Translations under genes and position numbers: made by a program
The notes under the pieces: model-generated
The model's input: the letters and a program-made list of their open reading frames with translations, nothing else
The model's database searches: none
Told to the model about the DNA's origin: nothing
Part shown: positions 54,401-64,000 of the stretch, piece by piece
How positions within the stretch are numbered: the first letter of the stretch is position 1
Layout of the letters: every line of letters starts with the position of its first letter
Source of the DNA: Rhytidiadelphus loreus
Taxonomy: Eukaryota > Streptophyta > Bryopsida > Hypnales > Hylocomiaceae
Reading direction: 5' to 3'
Length of the DNA: 64,000 nucleotides
NCBI GenBank assembly: GCA_947034895.1
Contig: OX344761.1
Coordinates: forward strand, 73,221,839-73,285,838

Positions 54401-56001
54401 CTTGCAAGAAATTACAAGAAATTACAAAAAAAGGTAAGCAAATATTCTCTTCATAAGGAAGCTCACCAGTGAGGCTTCCACTCCCGCTTTGCCTTTCCTG
54501 CCTACTGCACTGAGGCCCTTCACACCTTGACGTGCCACGGCCATCTGGGCGGACTTCTCTTTTTGGGAAGCCGTATTCCAATATTGAATTAGGCGTTCCC
54601 ATTGGTCGGGATCGATGTGCACCGGGGTTTGGAGTTCTCCCGGTCTATGGAGGACAGCCACTTACTTTTCAACCGAGACCTCTCTGATTTCATAAACTTC
54701 GTCACTGTCGTTCGAAAGGCAGCCATGCTCAAAGGGGACCCAACGTACTCGAACTCGTTGTCCAAAAGCTCCTGCAGCTTCTGAAGAGTGTGAGGCTTAT
54801 GCTTCGACCAATCCACGATGCTCATGTCCATGACTTTTGGAACAAAATTCCGCACCGCTAGGTCCCACGCATTCTTCCCCGAGCAGCCAGGATCCACCTC
54901 GCCCCCCTCAAGCACTTCCACGAAGTTGGGTTTAGGGGGACCCGTCAAGGTCTCTTCTCTTCCAAACTCATAAGCTGTACGCTTCTTCCGCCGACTTGTG
55001 TGCTCAAATGTCCGCTCCACTGCATCGCATCCAATCTAGTAAGAGTGTCGTCCTAGCGCATTCCGCAGAGGTTGGCGGGGGGGGTGGCGGCTTTGGTAGC
55101 CACTTTCCTGGCTGCCACTGCCATCCTGAATCCTCAGGCTCGTCAGGTGGGGGGGGTGGCTGCGAAGACGGCCTACGTGCAAGCAACTTCCTCGGTGACT
55201 TCAAGATAGGGGTAGGTTTAGGGCGCTTTGCCCTTCTGTCCACCAACGGCTCTGGTTCCTCCATGTCATTGTCACTGGAGTCGAACAATGCATCCTCTGC
55301 AGCAGCGCACCAAACAGAAAGAGCGGTGAGCAAGACAAAGGCATCCATTTGGTTTAGAGGGGAGACGGAGTGACCAGTTCCCGAATTGACCCCATACATC
55401 CATATTGCGCAAAACAAAGAAAACCCGTACTTGGGGTGATCATAGGATGATTCTGCAAAAAATTGGGTATGCTGGGCACCGCCTCCAATTAACAACGCAG
55501 GCAAGTCTGGTTCTGGGACTCCCACTGCGGGTAAGGCGAATCGGTTCACGCTTCTTCCTCCTGAACCCGACACACCAATGCAACCCTGACCCTAGCAACC
55601 TTGAAAGAAAGCGGGAGACAATTTTTACCTGCCGCACTGTCCTCCAACTTCAAAAGCCGCTCTACATGTGTACAAGCTATAGCTAAGTGCATCATACCTC
55701 TTGCAATGGCCTCTTCATTGGACTCCATCGCCTCTGAGGAAGAATTGCGGTTGCTGCTCATTTTGGACTTGTCACCTGCTGCTCCACAACTGCTGTGAGT
55801 GCGCTTCTCCCTTCTGCTCCGTCCTCGGAGGCCCCGTTGCCTGCTATTCCTACGCACAACCTTTTCACCTTTCTCTCGGCAATTTGGCCCCTCACAGTCA
55901 CGCTTCTTCCCGGAGTCCTGATCGCTGTGCGATGCAGGTGGTTTAGGGTTCAGTAGGTTTAAGAATACAATGGCCTTATTGAAGGAGCCGCACAAGCGCA
56001 A
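51494..56001 (-). pseudogene. CACTA accessory gene, Tnp1/Transposase_23-24-like, frameshifted
   Basis: Firm exons in coding order: about 55022-54467, 54312-54226, 53144-52200, 52070-52005, 51760-51494, all in phase with GT..AG borders. The first carries NFVPKVMDMSIVDWSKHK and, after a frame change near 54640-54660, HIDPDQWERLIQYWNTASQK..GRKGKAGVEASL, as in the plant Ptta/En/Spm Transposase_24 family. The long exon begins with a probable coiled coil (QIDALKKDVHGKFEQIM) followed by an Ala/Glu/Pro-rich linker. The last exon (FKVGDEVFLMNP..VALGTINDVPG..WRVDVRLVLQ) fits Transposase_23 (Tnp1). Upstream frames at 55004-56001 (Pro-rich, RRPSSQPPPPPDEP) are probable 5' exons whose junctions I could not settle. 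Its likely role was binding the subterminal motifs. The frameshift argues that it is dead. Confidence 0.72.
53215..53410. repeat. Internal GCGACT/GTGACT motif cluster in an intron of the accessory gene
   Basis: About a dozen GCGACT, GTGACT and their complements, with CTTCATGGCGACT repeated. It lies between the 53144 and 54226 exon borders. A second, sparser cluster is near 53876-53940. Confidence 0.75.
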
Positions 56002-58430
56002 AGAAAATCAAAACAACCCAACTACAGGGAGAAGACGAAATCATGAAAAAAAAATAAAACTGCTCGGGTTACGCCTGCCTCCTCAAGCGAGACTGCGAGA
56101 GAGACACACTTGAATTGCCCCGCCGCCACCGGTTCCACGTGGCCGCCTTGTTGAGGAAGGGGGTTTAAGGCAATTCTGATTGCACTCCGACGCTACTTCC
56201 CCACAACTTCTTCCTCACTCACATGAAGTGACACAAAAGATAGACATTGGACGTCATGACTTCTGCACAACTCCAACACGACTGCACAGTGTCCAAGGCA
56301 TATGGGCGGCGCGTTTTTCAAAGCTCATAAACCGTTAACCCTACCGCGGCGGCTACTTGCAGAGATTAACGGGTTGCACCATGGCTGTGCACAGAAACAC
56401 ACGCGCAAGCCAAGCAAGAGAGACAACCAACTCTGCGAGCAGGGATGCGCGGCAGCGGTTGGGGAGCACAAAATATTCTATTCAGGCGGAGCATGCGGCG
56501 TGGAGGACACAACGACATCGACCAACTTCAGTGCGCCCACAAATGCAGGGACAATTGAATTACAAAGTAAGGTAACGAGGAAACTCACGGTGCAAGTTGC
56601 GAGTTGAAAAGAGGCCCGAATTTTGCGTGAACTTCTGCCACATGCTTGTCCCGTGCCAGTTCATATTCTCCCTTCTGCGGTGGCGGAGACTCCATGCCGT
56701 GCCCTGAGCTTCGAGATGCTTGTCACCTGACTAGAATTTGTTGCCTGCTTCCTTGTGCGTAGGTAAACCAACGTTGTTGATCGGAGCAAAACAGCGTGGA
56801 AGACAGGTGCAGAGCTGCACGGAGGAAGAAGGTCGTTGCCGACATCTATAGTTTCAAAATCCAAAGCCTCATCTTCCCTTCCGTTCAGACCGCCACAAAA
56901 AGTGTGATTTGTTCCTCCTCAAGCAGGTGTGCATTCTTGATCACGACCAAAGAAAAAAAGAAGTGGGTTTGATTACGGGACAGATTTGGCGGCTGACATT
57001 TAATTACGAGTTATGCAATAACTCATGACTTGTCCACGACTGAAGGAAGTATTTATACGAGCTAGATTTGCTCCTGATTTTGTTATGATCGCAAAGTGAT
57101 AGCGTGACTCCTAACTCATGAAGCCTATATACGGTTCAGGGGGGACACCCTATATACGTCAATTCACAGGATGCCTGTGTGCTGACTTCAGAGACTTAGT
57201 GAGGACCCCACGGCCGGACGTTAGACTACAGGCCCCATCCTCCCGAGTCCCGACGACTTGAGATAGTCACGGGTAAGTCGCAGGCTTTGTCTACGGTGAC
57301 TTCCTTGATACTTCATGGTGACTTCTCAAAGCTTCTTCGCGACTCGATGGTGACTTCCTCGCGACTTGATGGTGACTTCTGAGGATTTTGAAGATGATGG
57401 ACGCTTGCAGGTGACGGTCGAAGCTGCGACCGCCCCATCCTCTGTTGCAGGGTGTGAAGACGTTGGACAGAACTCGACATCCTTAAACCGTATCGTCCAC
57501 ACCCCCTCCCACATGAAACCACCTCCAGAAGTTCAGTCACTAAGTCTTCACGCAATGTGTGCACAACCAAACGGCCACCCTAAATCCCCAAGTGAGCTTG
57601 AAGTTAGCATGCGCCCCTCGGAAGTTAGTTACCAGCATGTCTTTGAGAAGTTAGAATTGGCAACTCCTGCTAGACTAGGTGCACTACCGGAGGCAGTCAT
57701 GTCATTGGTATTACCCACAAGTCTTGGCTCCCTAGGTCGGGTCCCCCAAAAGTGTGTTTGAGGGATACTATGTCTTTCGCCATATCTAAAAATTGTACCA
57801 TGATAGGACACAATTTGTTGGCGGACACTTCTGTGCCAGAAGGCGGGCTGGAGGAATCTGTTAGCACCACTGCAACGTTTGCATCTCCGTGCTAGGAGGA
57901 GGATCTCTCTATGGTTGCTTTGTTTCAAAAGCGCATATTAAATAAAAAAGGGACGGTACTACTGTCTATGTTTTGTTTCATGTTCACTCTACTAGTCTAC
58001 TACCCCTACAATATCGTGCCTAAAGCGCGTGTGCTGTCCCTCATCCAGACCCGGCACATGTACGTGTAGTATGGAAGTCAGCTACTTAGGATGCACTTGA
58101 GACCCGAGCATGCGCCCACTGCCTCCCCTCCCCTTTGAATTTGGTTGACAACGCCACGACTTGCCGGGGACCCATCCCCAGTCATGACCGATTCATTTTC
58201 AAGTCACTCAGAAGTCACGTAAGAGTTCCGCGTAGGGCTGTCACTACAATCGCACTTCAAACTTGTTGCCTGTGCCATGGCATACTTATTTGTGAGGTGG
58301 TTTTCTTATCTGTGCCCATGCGTTCAATTCAGGGCAGCTATTGGATTTGGAGTTCCTTATGGAGGATCCAATTATGCCAGCAATACTTCCATGCAGTGAT
58401 AGGCAGCAGTAGCGGCTACGGGATGACAGG
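56002..58430. other. Divergent spacer between the two CACTA genes
   Basis: Presumably carries the promoters for both genes. A GGTGACTTC/GCGACTTGATGGTGACTTC array lies at about 57245-57380. A 131-codon frame (57366-57761, +) starts inside that array and has no motif I know; it could be an exon but is unsupported. Another 101-codon frame at 56302-56607 is likewise unassigned. Confidence 0.5.
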
Positions 58431-60140
58431 ATGTGGAGTAGAGAGCTTCGTCGGGCTTCCGAGCACCACTTGAAGAGGTTGGCTTGCCCATGCAACAAAT
58501 GCCGTGGAGGAAGGAAGTTACTTATTCGTAACGTGAAAGAGCACCTCCTCCGAAATGGTAGACATCCAAGTTGTCGAATTTGGAGAGGTCCAGGTGACAA
58601 GGACTCTTCGGACGAAGAATGGGAGCGCGAATTTTGGGGACCAACGGCGGTAGAAGCGGTTGGGGTTGATGCAAATGTGGACACCGCAGGCATGATCGAA
58701 CAAGCTTTGGAGCATGAGGATGTAATCGCAGATGCCGCCGACCAAGTGCGTCGTGAGGTGACCGATGCCTTTGCCATTGCGGACTCCGTCCATGCAGATT
58801 GTTTGGGAGTGGATGTGGAGGACACAGTGGAGGCAGAGGAGTGCAGGGACGACACCAACCCGCCTACAATGGGTGTACCCATCGATGGAGCTGAGGCCAA
58901 CGAAGACACGTATGGCCAAGCACTGGAGGATTCCATGCAGCATTTATACGAAGGCGCTCGATCCAGCAAGATTGGAGCCACAGTGTTGCTCATGAATCTC
59001 TGTACGGTTCATGGGGTGAGCAACAACTGTGCAAATGAGTTGTTCAGTCTCTTGCACCTACACCTTCTTCCGCAGAACAACACATTGCCGAGAACGTACC
59101 ATGCAGCAAAGACCTTGACAGCAAAATTGGGTCTCACTTACAACACCATCCACGCTTGCGAGAAAGGGTGTGTGCTGTTTCGCGGTGAGCATGCGAAAGC
59201 CGTACGTTGCCCTAAGTGTGGAGGACGTCGATACAAAGACGAAGAGCAACGGGCTCTACCGCTCAAAGTATTGTGTCATTTCCCCATCATTCCCCGGCTG
59301 AAACGGATGTTCAGGAGTCCTAACATCTCCAAGTTAATGGTGTGGCATGCAGAGAACCACAGTGATTGTGTGGGCGGGGACGGCCTTGTCCGACATCCAT
59401 GTGATTCGAAGGCGTGGCGTCACTTCCACGAGAATGTTGACCCCACCTTCCAAAATGATCCCCGAAACACTCACTTTGCGTTGGCAGCAAACGGAGTGAA
59501 CCCGTTCAAGCAAAATAGGTCGTCTTGGTCCACTTGGCCAGTTGTGCTGTTGAATTACAATATCCCTCCGTGGTTTACTACAAAGAAGTTTTTCCTCCTT
59601 TTGGCCTTGTTGATTCCAGGTAAAGAGTCCGTGACGTTGGAAACCTTCAATGTGTACCTCGCGCCCCTCGTGGCCGAGTTGCTGGAGTTATGGGAAGGTG
59701 TTCCTACGTACGATGTGACGAAGGATGTAGGATCCAGATCATTTCAGCTACGGGCCATGCTGTTGTGGACTATCCATGACTTTCCAGGCTACGGCACAGT
59801 CGGAGGGTTTTCACATCAAGGTTACACGGCATGTCCTTGGTGTGGTGTGGACCTCGGCGCCGAGCACTCCGTGGAGTTGGGCAAACAAACATATGCCGGG
59901 ACCAGGCGATGGTTGCCCGAAGATCATCCATACAGATCAACTGCAATGAAGGACCACTTTGACGGTGAAATGGAAACTAGGCCTAAACCACGTGAAGTCA
60001 CAGTGGAGGAACAAATAGAGCACGCCAGGAACTGCGAGGCGTGGAGAGCATCGGGACATAGAGATGGTACAATCGGGGACCCTTCAAAGGTGCACGGCGT
60101 GAAGCGACTGAGCGATCTTCACATATTGCCCTACTGGCAG

Positions 60141-60385
60141 GTGAGTGCAACTGCTCTTTGAACTCCTTCAGGCATGAAGGCGACTTATAGGTGACTTATA
60201 GGCAACTTATAGGTGATTTTCAATCTACTGTCCCAGTGTCCTGGTAGTCACATCAAAGTAGTACAGAAGTGTCGGCTTATTCTCGCAGTGACTTGTGAGT
60301 GACTTTTGCCAGTGCTTCATGTTGTTTGAACTTGTAAATAATGAAGTGTTGTTACTGACCCACTACACGCTTTTTACCTCTGTAG
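60141..60385 (+). repeat. Transposase intron 1, dense in GTGACTT motifs
   Basis: The intron has GT at 60141 and a CTCTGTAG acceptor. It contains GGCGACTTATAGGTGACTTATAGG repeats, CAGTGACTTGTGAGTGACTT and GGTAGTCAC, the same words found at the element's ends. Confidence 0.75.
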
Positions 60386-61697
60386 AAGCTTCTGATTCGG
60401 TACACCTTGGACGTCATGCACTGTGAGATGAATCTGTCCAAGAACTTTTTGAAAACAATAACAGGGAAGAAGGATACTGTGAAAGTGAGAAGAGATTTGC
60501 AGAGGCGGAATTTGCGCAGACATCTTTGGCTGACCCCAAATCCCCATAACCTAGGAAAGATGCTAAAGCCTCGAGCTCCGTATGTTATGCTAGATCACGA
60601 ATTTGAGAAGTTTGCAAGGTGTCTGGAGGCTTTGAAGGCACCATCCGGCTATTCCTCAGACTTGGGCAAGTGCATTCGGAAAAAGAACTTTGGCGGTCTA
60701 AAGTCGCACGATTACCATGTGTTGATGCAATAGGTGCTGCCATTGGCACTTCGAGGGCTGATGCAGCCTGGGCCACGATTGGCTATCATGAGAATGTGCA
60801 AGGTGTTCCGACGCTTGTGCACAAAGGTTTACAACCCAACGGACTTTGCATCATTGGAGTTTGATGTTGCGGAAAGCATGGCATTGCTGGAGATAGAATT
60901 TCCGCCTTCTTTTTTTGACATAATGACCCACCTCCCCTATCATCTAGCGAAGGAACTTGACCTTTGTGGACCTGTAAGCGCCCGTTGGATGTATCCGGTA
61001 GAACGTTACATGAAGGTCTTGAAAAACCACGTGAGGAACATGGCCCGACCCAAAGCGTGTATGGCGGAGGGGTACTTGAAAGAAGAGTGCCTCGGCTTCA
61101 TCACGGAGTACTTGCAGCGGTTTGAGCCCACACAGAGACGTGTTTGGGACGAAGATGAAGAATATGGTGACGCCGAGGAGGTGCTGCAAGGGGCCGGAAG
61201 GCCATATGTGATGAGCCCCGAGCTTCGAGATGTCGCTCACCAGTATGTGCTGACAAACGTGTCCCTTATGGAGGATCTAAACGCGTAAGTCCTTGATGCA
61301 TCCTAAAACCGCCGGCTAGGTCCCCCAAATTTCGCAACAGTTGTTATCGCCCCCTTCGTACATTTGTGCGGCTCTGGAGCAGTGGCTGTTGGTTCCCCAT
61401 TGTTGGTGACAAGTTGTGTCAGAGTCGTAGGAAAGTGACTTCCTAGTCATTTGTCAGTCACTTACCAGTCATACACCACTAACTTTCCAACTTCCACGTA
61501 ACTGGGTGTAGTAAAATTTTAGTCACTCTAGTCTTGGAGCCCTCGAAATGTTCCTCAAGTGTTTTATTGTTCTTGACTTTTTTCTGTACCTCCTTACCAT
61601 CTGCAGACGGGCCATTGAGCGTGTTTGGTATGTTTCTGCAGGAAATGGCAAACCGAGGTTGAGCAAGATCCGTCTACTACAGCATTGGCAGAGTGGA

Positions 61698-62280
61698 CTA
61701 GGGGAGGACACTCTCACTACATTTGGGGTACCTACGTGCGGCGGTGGAAAAAGTAATTCATGTAATTCACCTTGAATAAACTATAATTTCATTCTAAAAT
61801 TTTGAGCTTTGTTTAACAATGACTAAAGGTTTCTATTGACAAAAAATTCAATTCCAAATAACATAAGATATATTGTCTAGAAAGGGTTGAAAAATGAACT
61901 AAAATGGCATGTTCTCCAACTAAAATATTTATAGAGCTCACATGAAGATGACTATTGCATCAATATTCAACCAAAATAAACTTTCAATAGAAAGCTATTC
62001 TATATAAATTTTTTTTCATTTTTCAAATTTTTTTTCTTATATAATATAGAGGTGTGAAAGTTATTTTCAACTTTACAGTGTATCTTTTTTCTTCAAAAAT
62101 TTATAACTAATTACTATTAGCACAAAAAAATACCAATAATTCAAAACATAAACTTATAAAGTAGTAAAATCTATCCATAATTTTTTTTTTGAAAAAGAAA
62201 TTAAATTTTAAGGTGTATTACTTGTTTTACTTTTTCCGCCGCACGTAGTTTGCTAAAACATAGGGAGTGTCCTCCCCGGG
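61698..62280. mobile_element. hAT-like MITE, copy 2 (583 bp), inside the transposase exon
   Basis: Ends CTAGGGGAGGACACTC and, reversed, CCCGGGGAGGACACTC, with TIR similarity continuing through CTACGTGCGGCGG and AAAAAGTAA. The target duplication AGAGTGGA is exact on both sides (61690-61697, 62281-62288). The interior aligns with 15532-16093. It is AT-rich against the GC-balanced transposase exon and has no coding capacity. The transposase frame is continuous when the element and one duplication are ignored. Confidence 0.93.
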
Positions 62281-62989
62281 AGAGTGGATTATGAATACCG
62301 TGGGTGAGTCTCAGTTGAATCTCCGGAACCCAAACGACATGGATCGCCTCTTGTTAAGCAAGAAGCCATCCCGAAAGGCCACTCGATATACACGGATCTT
62401 GGCATTTGGTAACCGGTTCCGAGTAGATGACGACACCTCTGCTCGAATGGTGAGCTACAACAGTGGCATCGCATCGGTGTTTTCACTGCCCGCAGAAAGT
62501 GATTCGGATGCATCAGTTCCATATGTAGGTGTTCTCCAAGACATATTCCTCTTGGATTACGGAGCACTGCAAACGTCCGTCATCCTACTGCGATGTGAGT
62601 GGGTGAAGCCCTTTGACAATCGTGGGAATCCAACATACATCCGAGATGACGACGGCTTCTTGGTTGTCAACTTCCGCCACAAACTTCCTCGCTTGTCGGA
62701 GCCCTTCATCTTTCCTAGCTAAGCGACGTAGTTTTTTTTCTCAGATGTTGTCGATAGACCAGGTTGGAAAGTTGTCTTACGCAAAGAAGCAAGAGCAAAG
62801 CGGGAAGTGGTTGACATTGCAGACGCCTTCATTAGCACCACAGTGGACAGCGTGGGATTAGCAGCACCCAGGCAATTTCCTCGACCAGTGCAAAGTGTGA
62901 ACTTAGTGGGCGCTATAGAGTTGTCTGTAGAAGACAACTTATTAGCACAAGGAGCATATTAGTGTCATAGTTCCATAGACAACTAGCAC

Positions 62990-63702
62990 ATAGTGTCGCT
63001 TAGTCATTACCGAGTGACAATGGAGTCGCGTACAGTCGTATAGCAGTCACGTATTATGTATGACTCCGAGCCTATTCTATGGGCCCATTTTGAACTTGCT
63101 GAACTATATTCCGAGATCTCCTTTAAGCCTTGGCATTGGCTTCCGCCTCCCTTCATTGTGACCCCTGAAATGTCCACTATGCACTTGCTCCAGTACAATT
63201 CTGAGGCGCAGCCGCTTTACAGTAATTACCTGAATGCGATATCTCAGTGAGTGAATGATCTCTCTTCGCCCCTCATAGAACTCCACCTTTTGTAGGTGCA
63301 GCTCCCATGAGATCTCTAATCCTTTCTTTGTGGCCCCTCTCTTTGGTAGAATCCTACATTGCGTGCCAATCGCGATGAAGTCACAGTACAGTGTCCGTCA
63401 AGTCATGGAAAAGTCGCTCACAAGTCACCGAAAGTGACTCCCTGTGACTACCACATAGTCGTCCCCGACTGTGCCAATCCACCTGCTGACTGTCGTGCCA
63501 CATCAGCACGTTTTCATCGCTCCCTACAGCAGTCGCGGATGAAACGTTACCCCTTCGCTGCAGTTCATGTCGTAGTCACGAGCGCGACTGCTCCACAACT
63601 CAGCCCTTGTGCATAAAATGAGACGGTGCAATTAGGGAGGTGCTAGTCGCGCGGCAGTCGCATTTTTCCTGTAGTCACATATTTGGCAGTTTTCTTGTAG
63701 TG
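62990..63702. repeat. Right subterminal and terminal repeats of the CACTA element
   Basis: GAGTCGCGTACAGTCGTATAGCAGTCACG (63022-63050), AAGTGACTCCCTGTGACTACC (63429-63449) and GGCAGTCGCA before the TIR ending TTTCTTGTAGTG. A 64-codon frame at 63056-63250 has no lesions but no recognisable motif; it could be a small downstream exon or chance. Confidence 0.8.
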
Positions 63703-64000
63703 TAAATGTAAATAATGTAACTAAGAATGAATCAATTTGGAGTTCAAGGATTTGTAAATTTGTAAAATAAGTATTATAAAATTTGCAAACCTTCAAATCT
63801 TTCTTGTGTTACTTTTTTGGTTCTAACCTCCAACACTCACTCTACGTCTCCTAGTCCTTTTCTAGCTTTATAAGCCACCGCCACCCTCAAAATAATAAGC
63901 TTGTAAATATTTAGTATTAGGTTTGTAGACTATAAAATCTTCTACCTTTAGAGGTTGTGAAGTTTGGGTTCAAACCTTAAAGACTCATTCAAACACCCAT
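63703..64000. other. Right flank of the CACTA element
   Basis: AT-rich host DNA up to the window edge. No gene or repeat is seen. Confidence 0.5.

Larger units (their letters stand above)
58431..62962 (+). pseudogene. CACTA transposase (tnp2, Transposase_21), inactivated
   Basis: Exon 1 58431-60140, exon 2 60386-61284, exon 3 61642 onward. Exon 1 has the transposase-associated zinc-like motif CPCNKC (residues 19-24) and the tnp2 domain (RTYHAAKTLTAKLGLTY; NGVNPF; LLNYNIPPWF; LRAMLLWTIHDFPGYGTVGG). Exon 2 starts LIRYTLDVMHCEMNL and holds DUF4218 (PSFFDIMTHLPYHLAKEL, RWMYPVERYMKVLKNHV). Exon 3 holds DUF4216 (YNSGIASVF; YVGVLQDIFLLDYG). Damage: TAG at 60731-60733, TAA at 62720-62722 and TAG at 62729-62731, each where the family usually has Gln and with the frame continuing beyond; Asn354 where the conserved Asp-Gly is expected; and a 583-bp insertion in exon 3 (61698-62280). 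It once cut and pasted the element, but is non-functional as read. Confidence 0.88.
50501..63702. mobile_element. 13.2-kb CACTA (En/Spm) DNA transposon with two genes
   Basis: Terminal inverted repeats start CACTACAAGAAA (12 bp identical) and stay similar for about 22 bp. Inside are a divergent transposase gene (+, 58431-62962) and a Tnp1-like gene (-, 51494 to about 56000), the classic two-gene layout. Flanking triplets are att on the left and taa on the right, so no target duplication survives. Subterminal and internal DNA is packed with GTGACT/GCGACT/GCAGTCAT motifs. Both genes are damaged, so the copy is not autonomous now. The tnp2, DUF4218, DUF4216 and Tnp1-like content is typical of plant CACTA elements. 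Confidence 0.93.

Noticed and set aside
57366..57761. 131-codon + strand frame in the CACTA spacer as a third gene
   Set aside because: No motif, begins within a motif array, no supporting splice context; left as a note in the spacer entry.
58286..58993. Minus-strand 235-codon frame over the transposase
   Set aside because: Shadow of transposase exon 1, which has clear tnp2-family motifs.
61548..61775. Acceptor at about 61607 giving a frame RRAIERVWYVSAGNGK
   Set aside because: That frame runs into the inserted MITE and does not join the DUF4216 part; the acceptor before 61642 does.
60731..62731. Alternative nuclear code with TAA/TAG read as glutamine
   Set aside because: Host genes in the window use CAA/CAG for conserved Gln and contain no in-frame TAA/TAG; only the transposon shows these stops.

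Overview
This window is eukaryotic nuclear DNA from a land plant or close streptophyte. It holds spliced plant-type genes (V-ATPase catalytic subunit A, a WSD1-type wax ester synthase/DGAT, a SAWADEE-domain chromatin protein, a plastid-targeted methyltransferase) in AT-rich DNA loaded with plant-type DNA transposons, including a CACTA (En/Spm) element with plant-specific accessory domains. The V-ATPase sequence and gene style would suit a moss, liverwort or lycophyte, but that placement is a guess. GT..AG introns of about 70-250 bp are usual, with a few of 1-2 kb.

Layout. 14-5376 (-): first 13 exons of V-ATPase subunit A; its 3' end lies outside the window. 5.4-18.3 kb: gene-poor transposon graveyard. 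It holds a ~2.0-kb CACTA-ended element nested in an older element (6296-8803), two 910-bp TTAA-flanked elements (9434-10343, 12696-13605), a decayed divergent ORF pair with an OTU-like fragment (about 11.75-14.46 kb) and a 562-bp hAT-like MITE (15532-16093). 18.3-20.1 kb: small TTAA MITEs, then degenerate tandem repeats upstream of the wax ester synthase. 20151-23405 (+): seven-exon WSD1-like gene. 23.4-34.7 kb: long intergenic stretch with MITEs, foldbacks, perfect hairpins and a LINE 3' fragment. 34739-41130 (+): four-exon SAWADEE/AT-hook protein of about 1227 aa. 41.1-44.9 kb: intergenic with tandem repeats. 44916-48958 (-): seven-exon methyltransferase of 362 aa, with a rearranged partial copy of its first exon in intron 1. 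50501-63702: a 13.2-kb two-gene CACTA transposon.

The four host genes are unrelated in function and do not form a cluster. The strongest story is the CACTA element. It has a divergent transposase (+) and Tnp1-like accessory gene (-), TIRs starting CACTACAAGAAA, and dense GTGACT/GCGACT motifs. It has been silenced by point decay: three in-frame stops sit where the family has glutamine, one conserved aspartate is changed to asparagine, the accessory gene is frameshifted, and a 583-bp element with an exact 8-bp target duplication interrupts a transposase exon. Exon coordinates were read by eye from splice signals and reading-frame continuity; family names rest on remembered motifs, not on a search.
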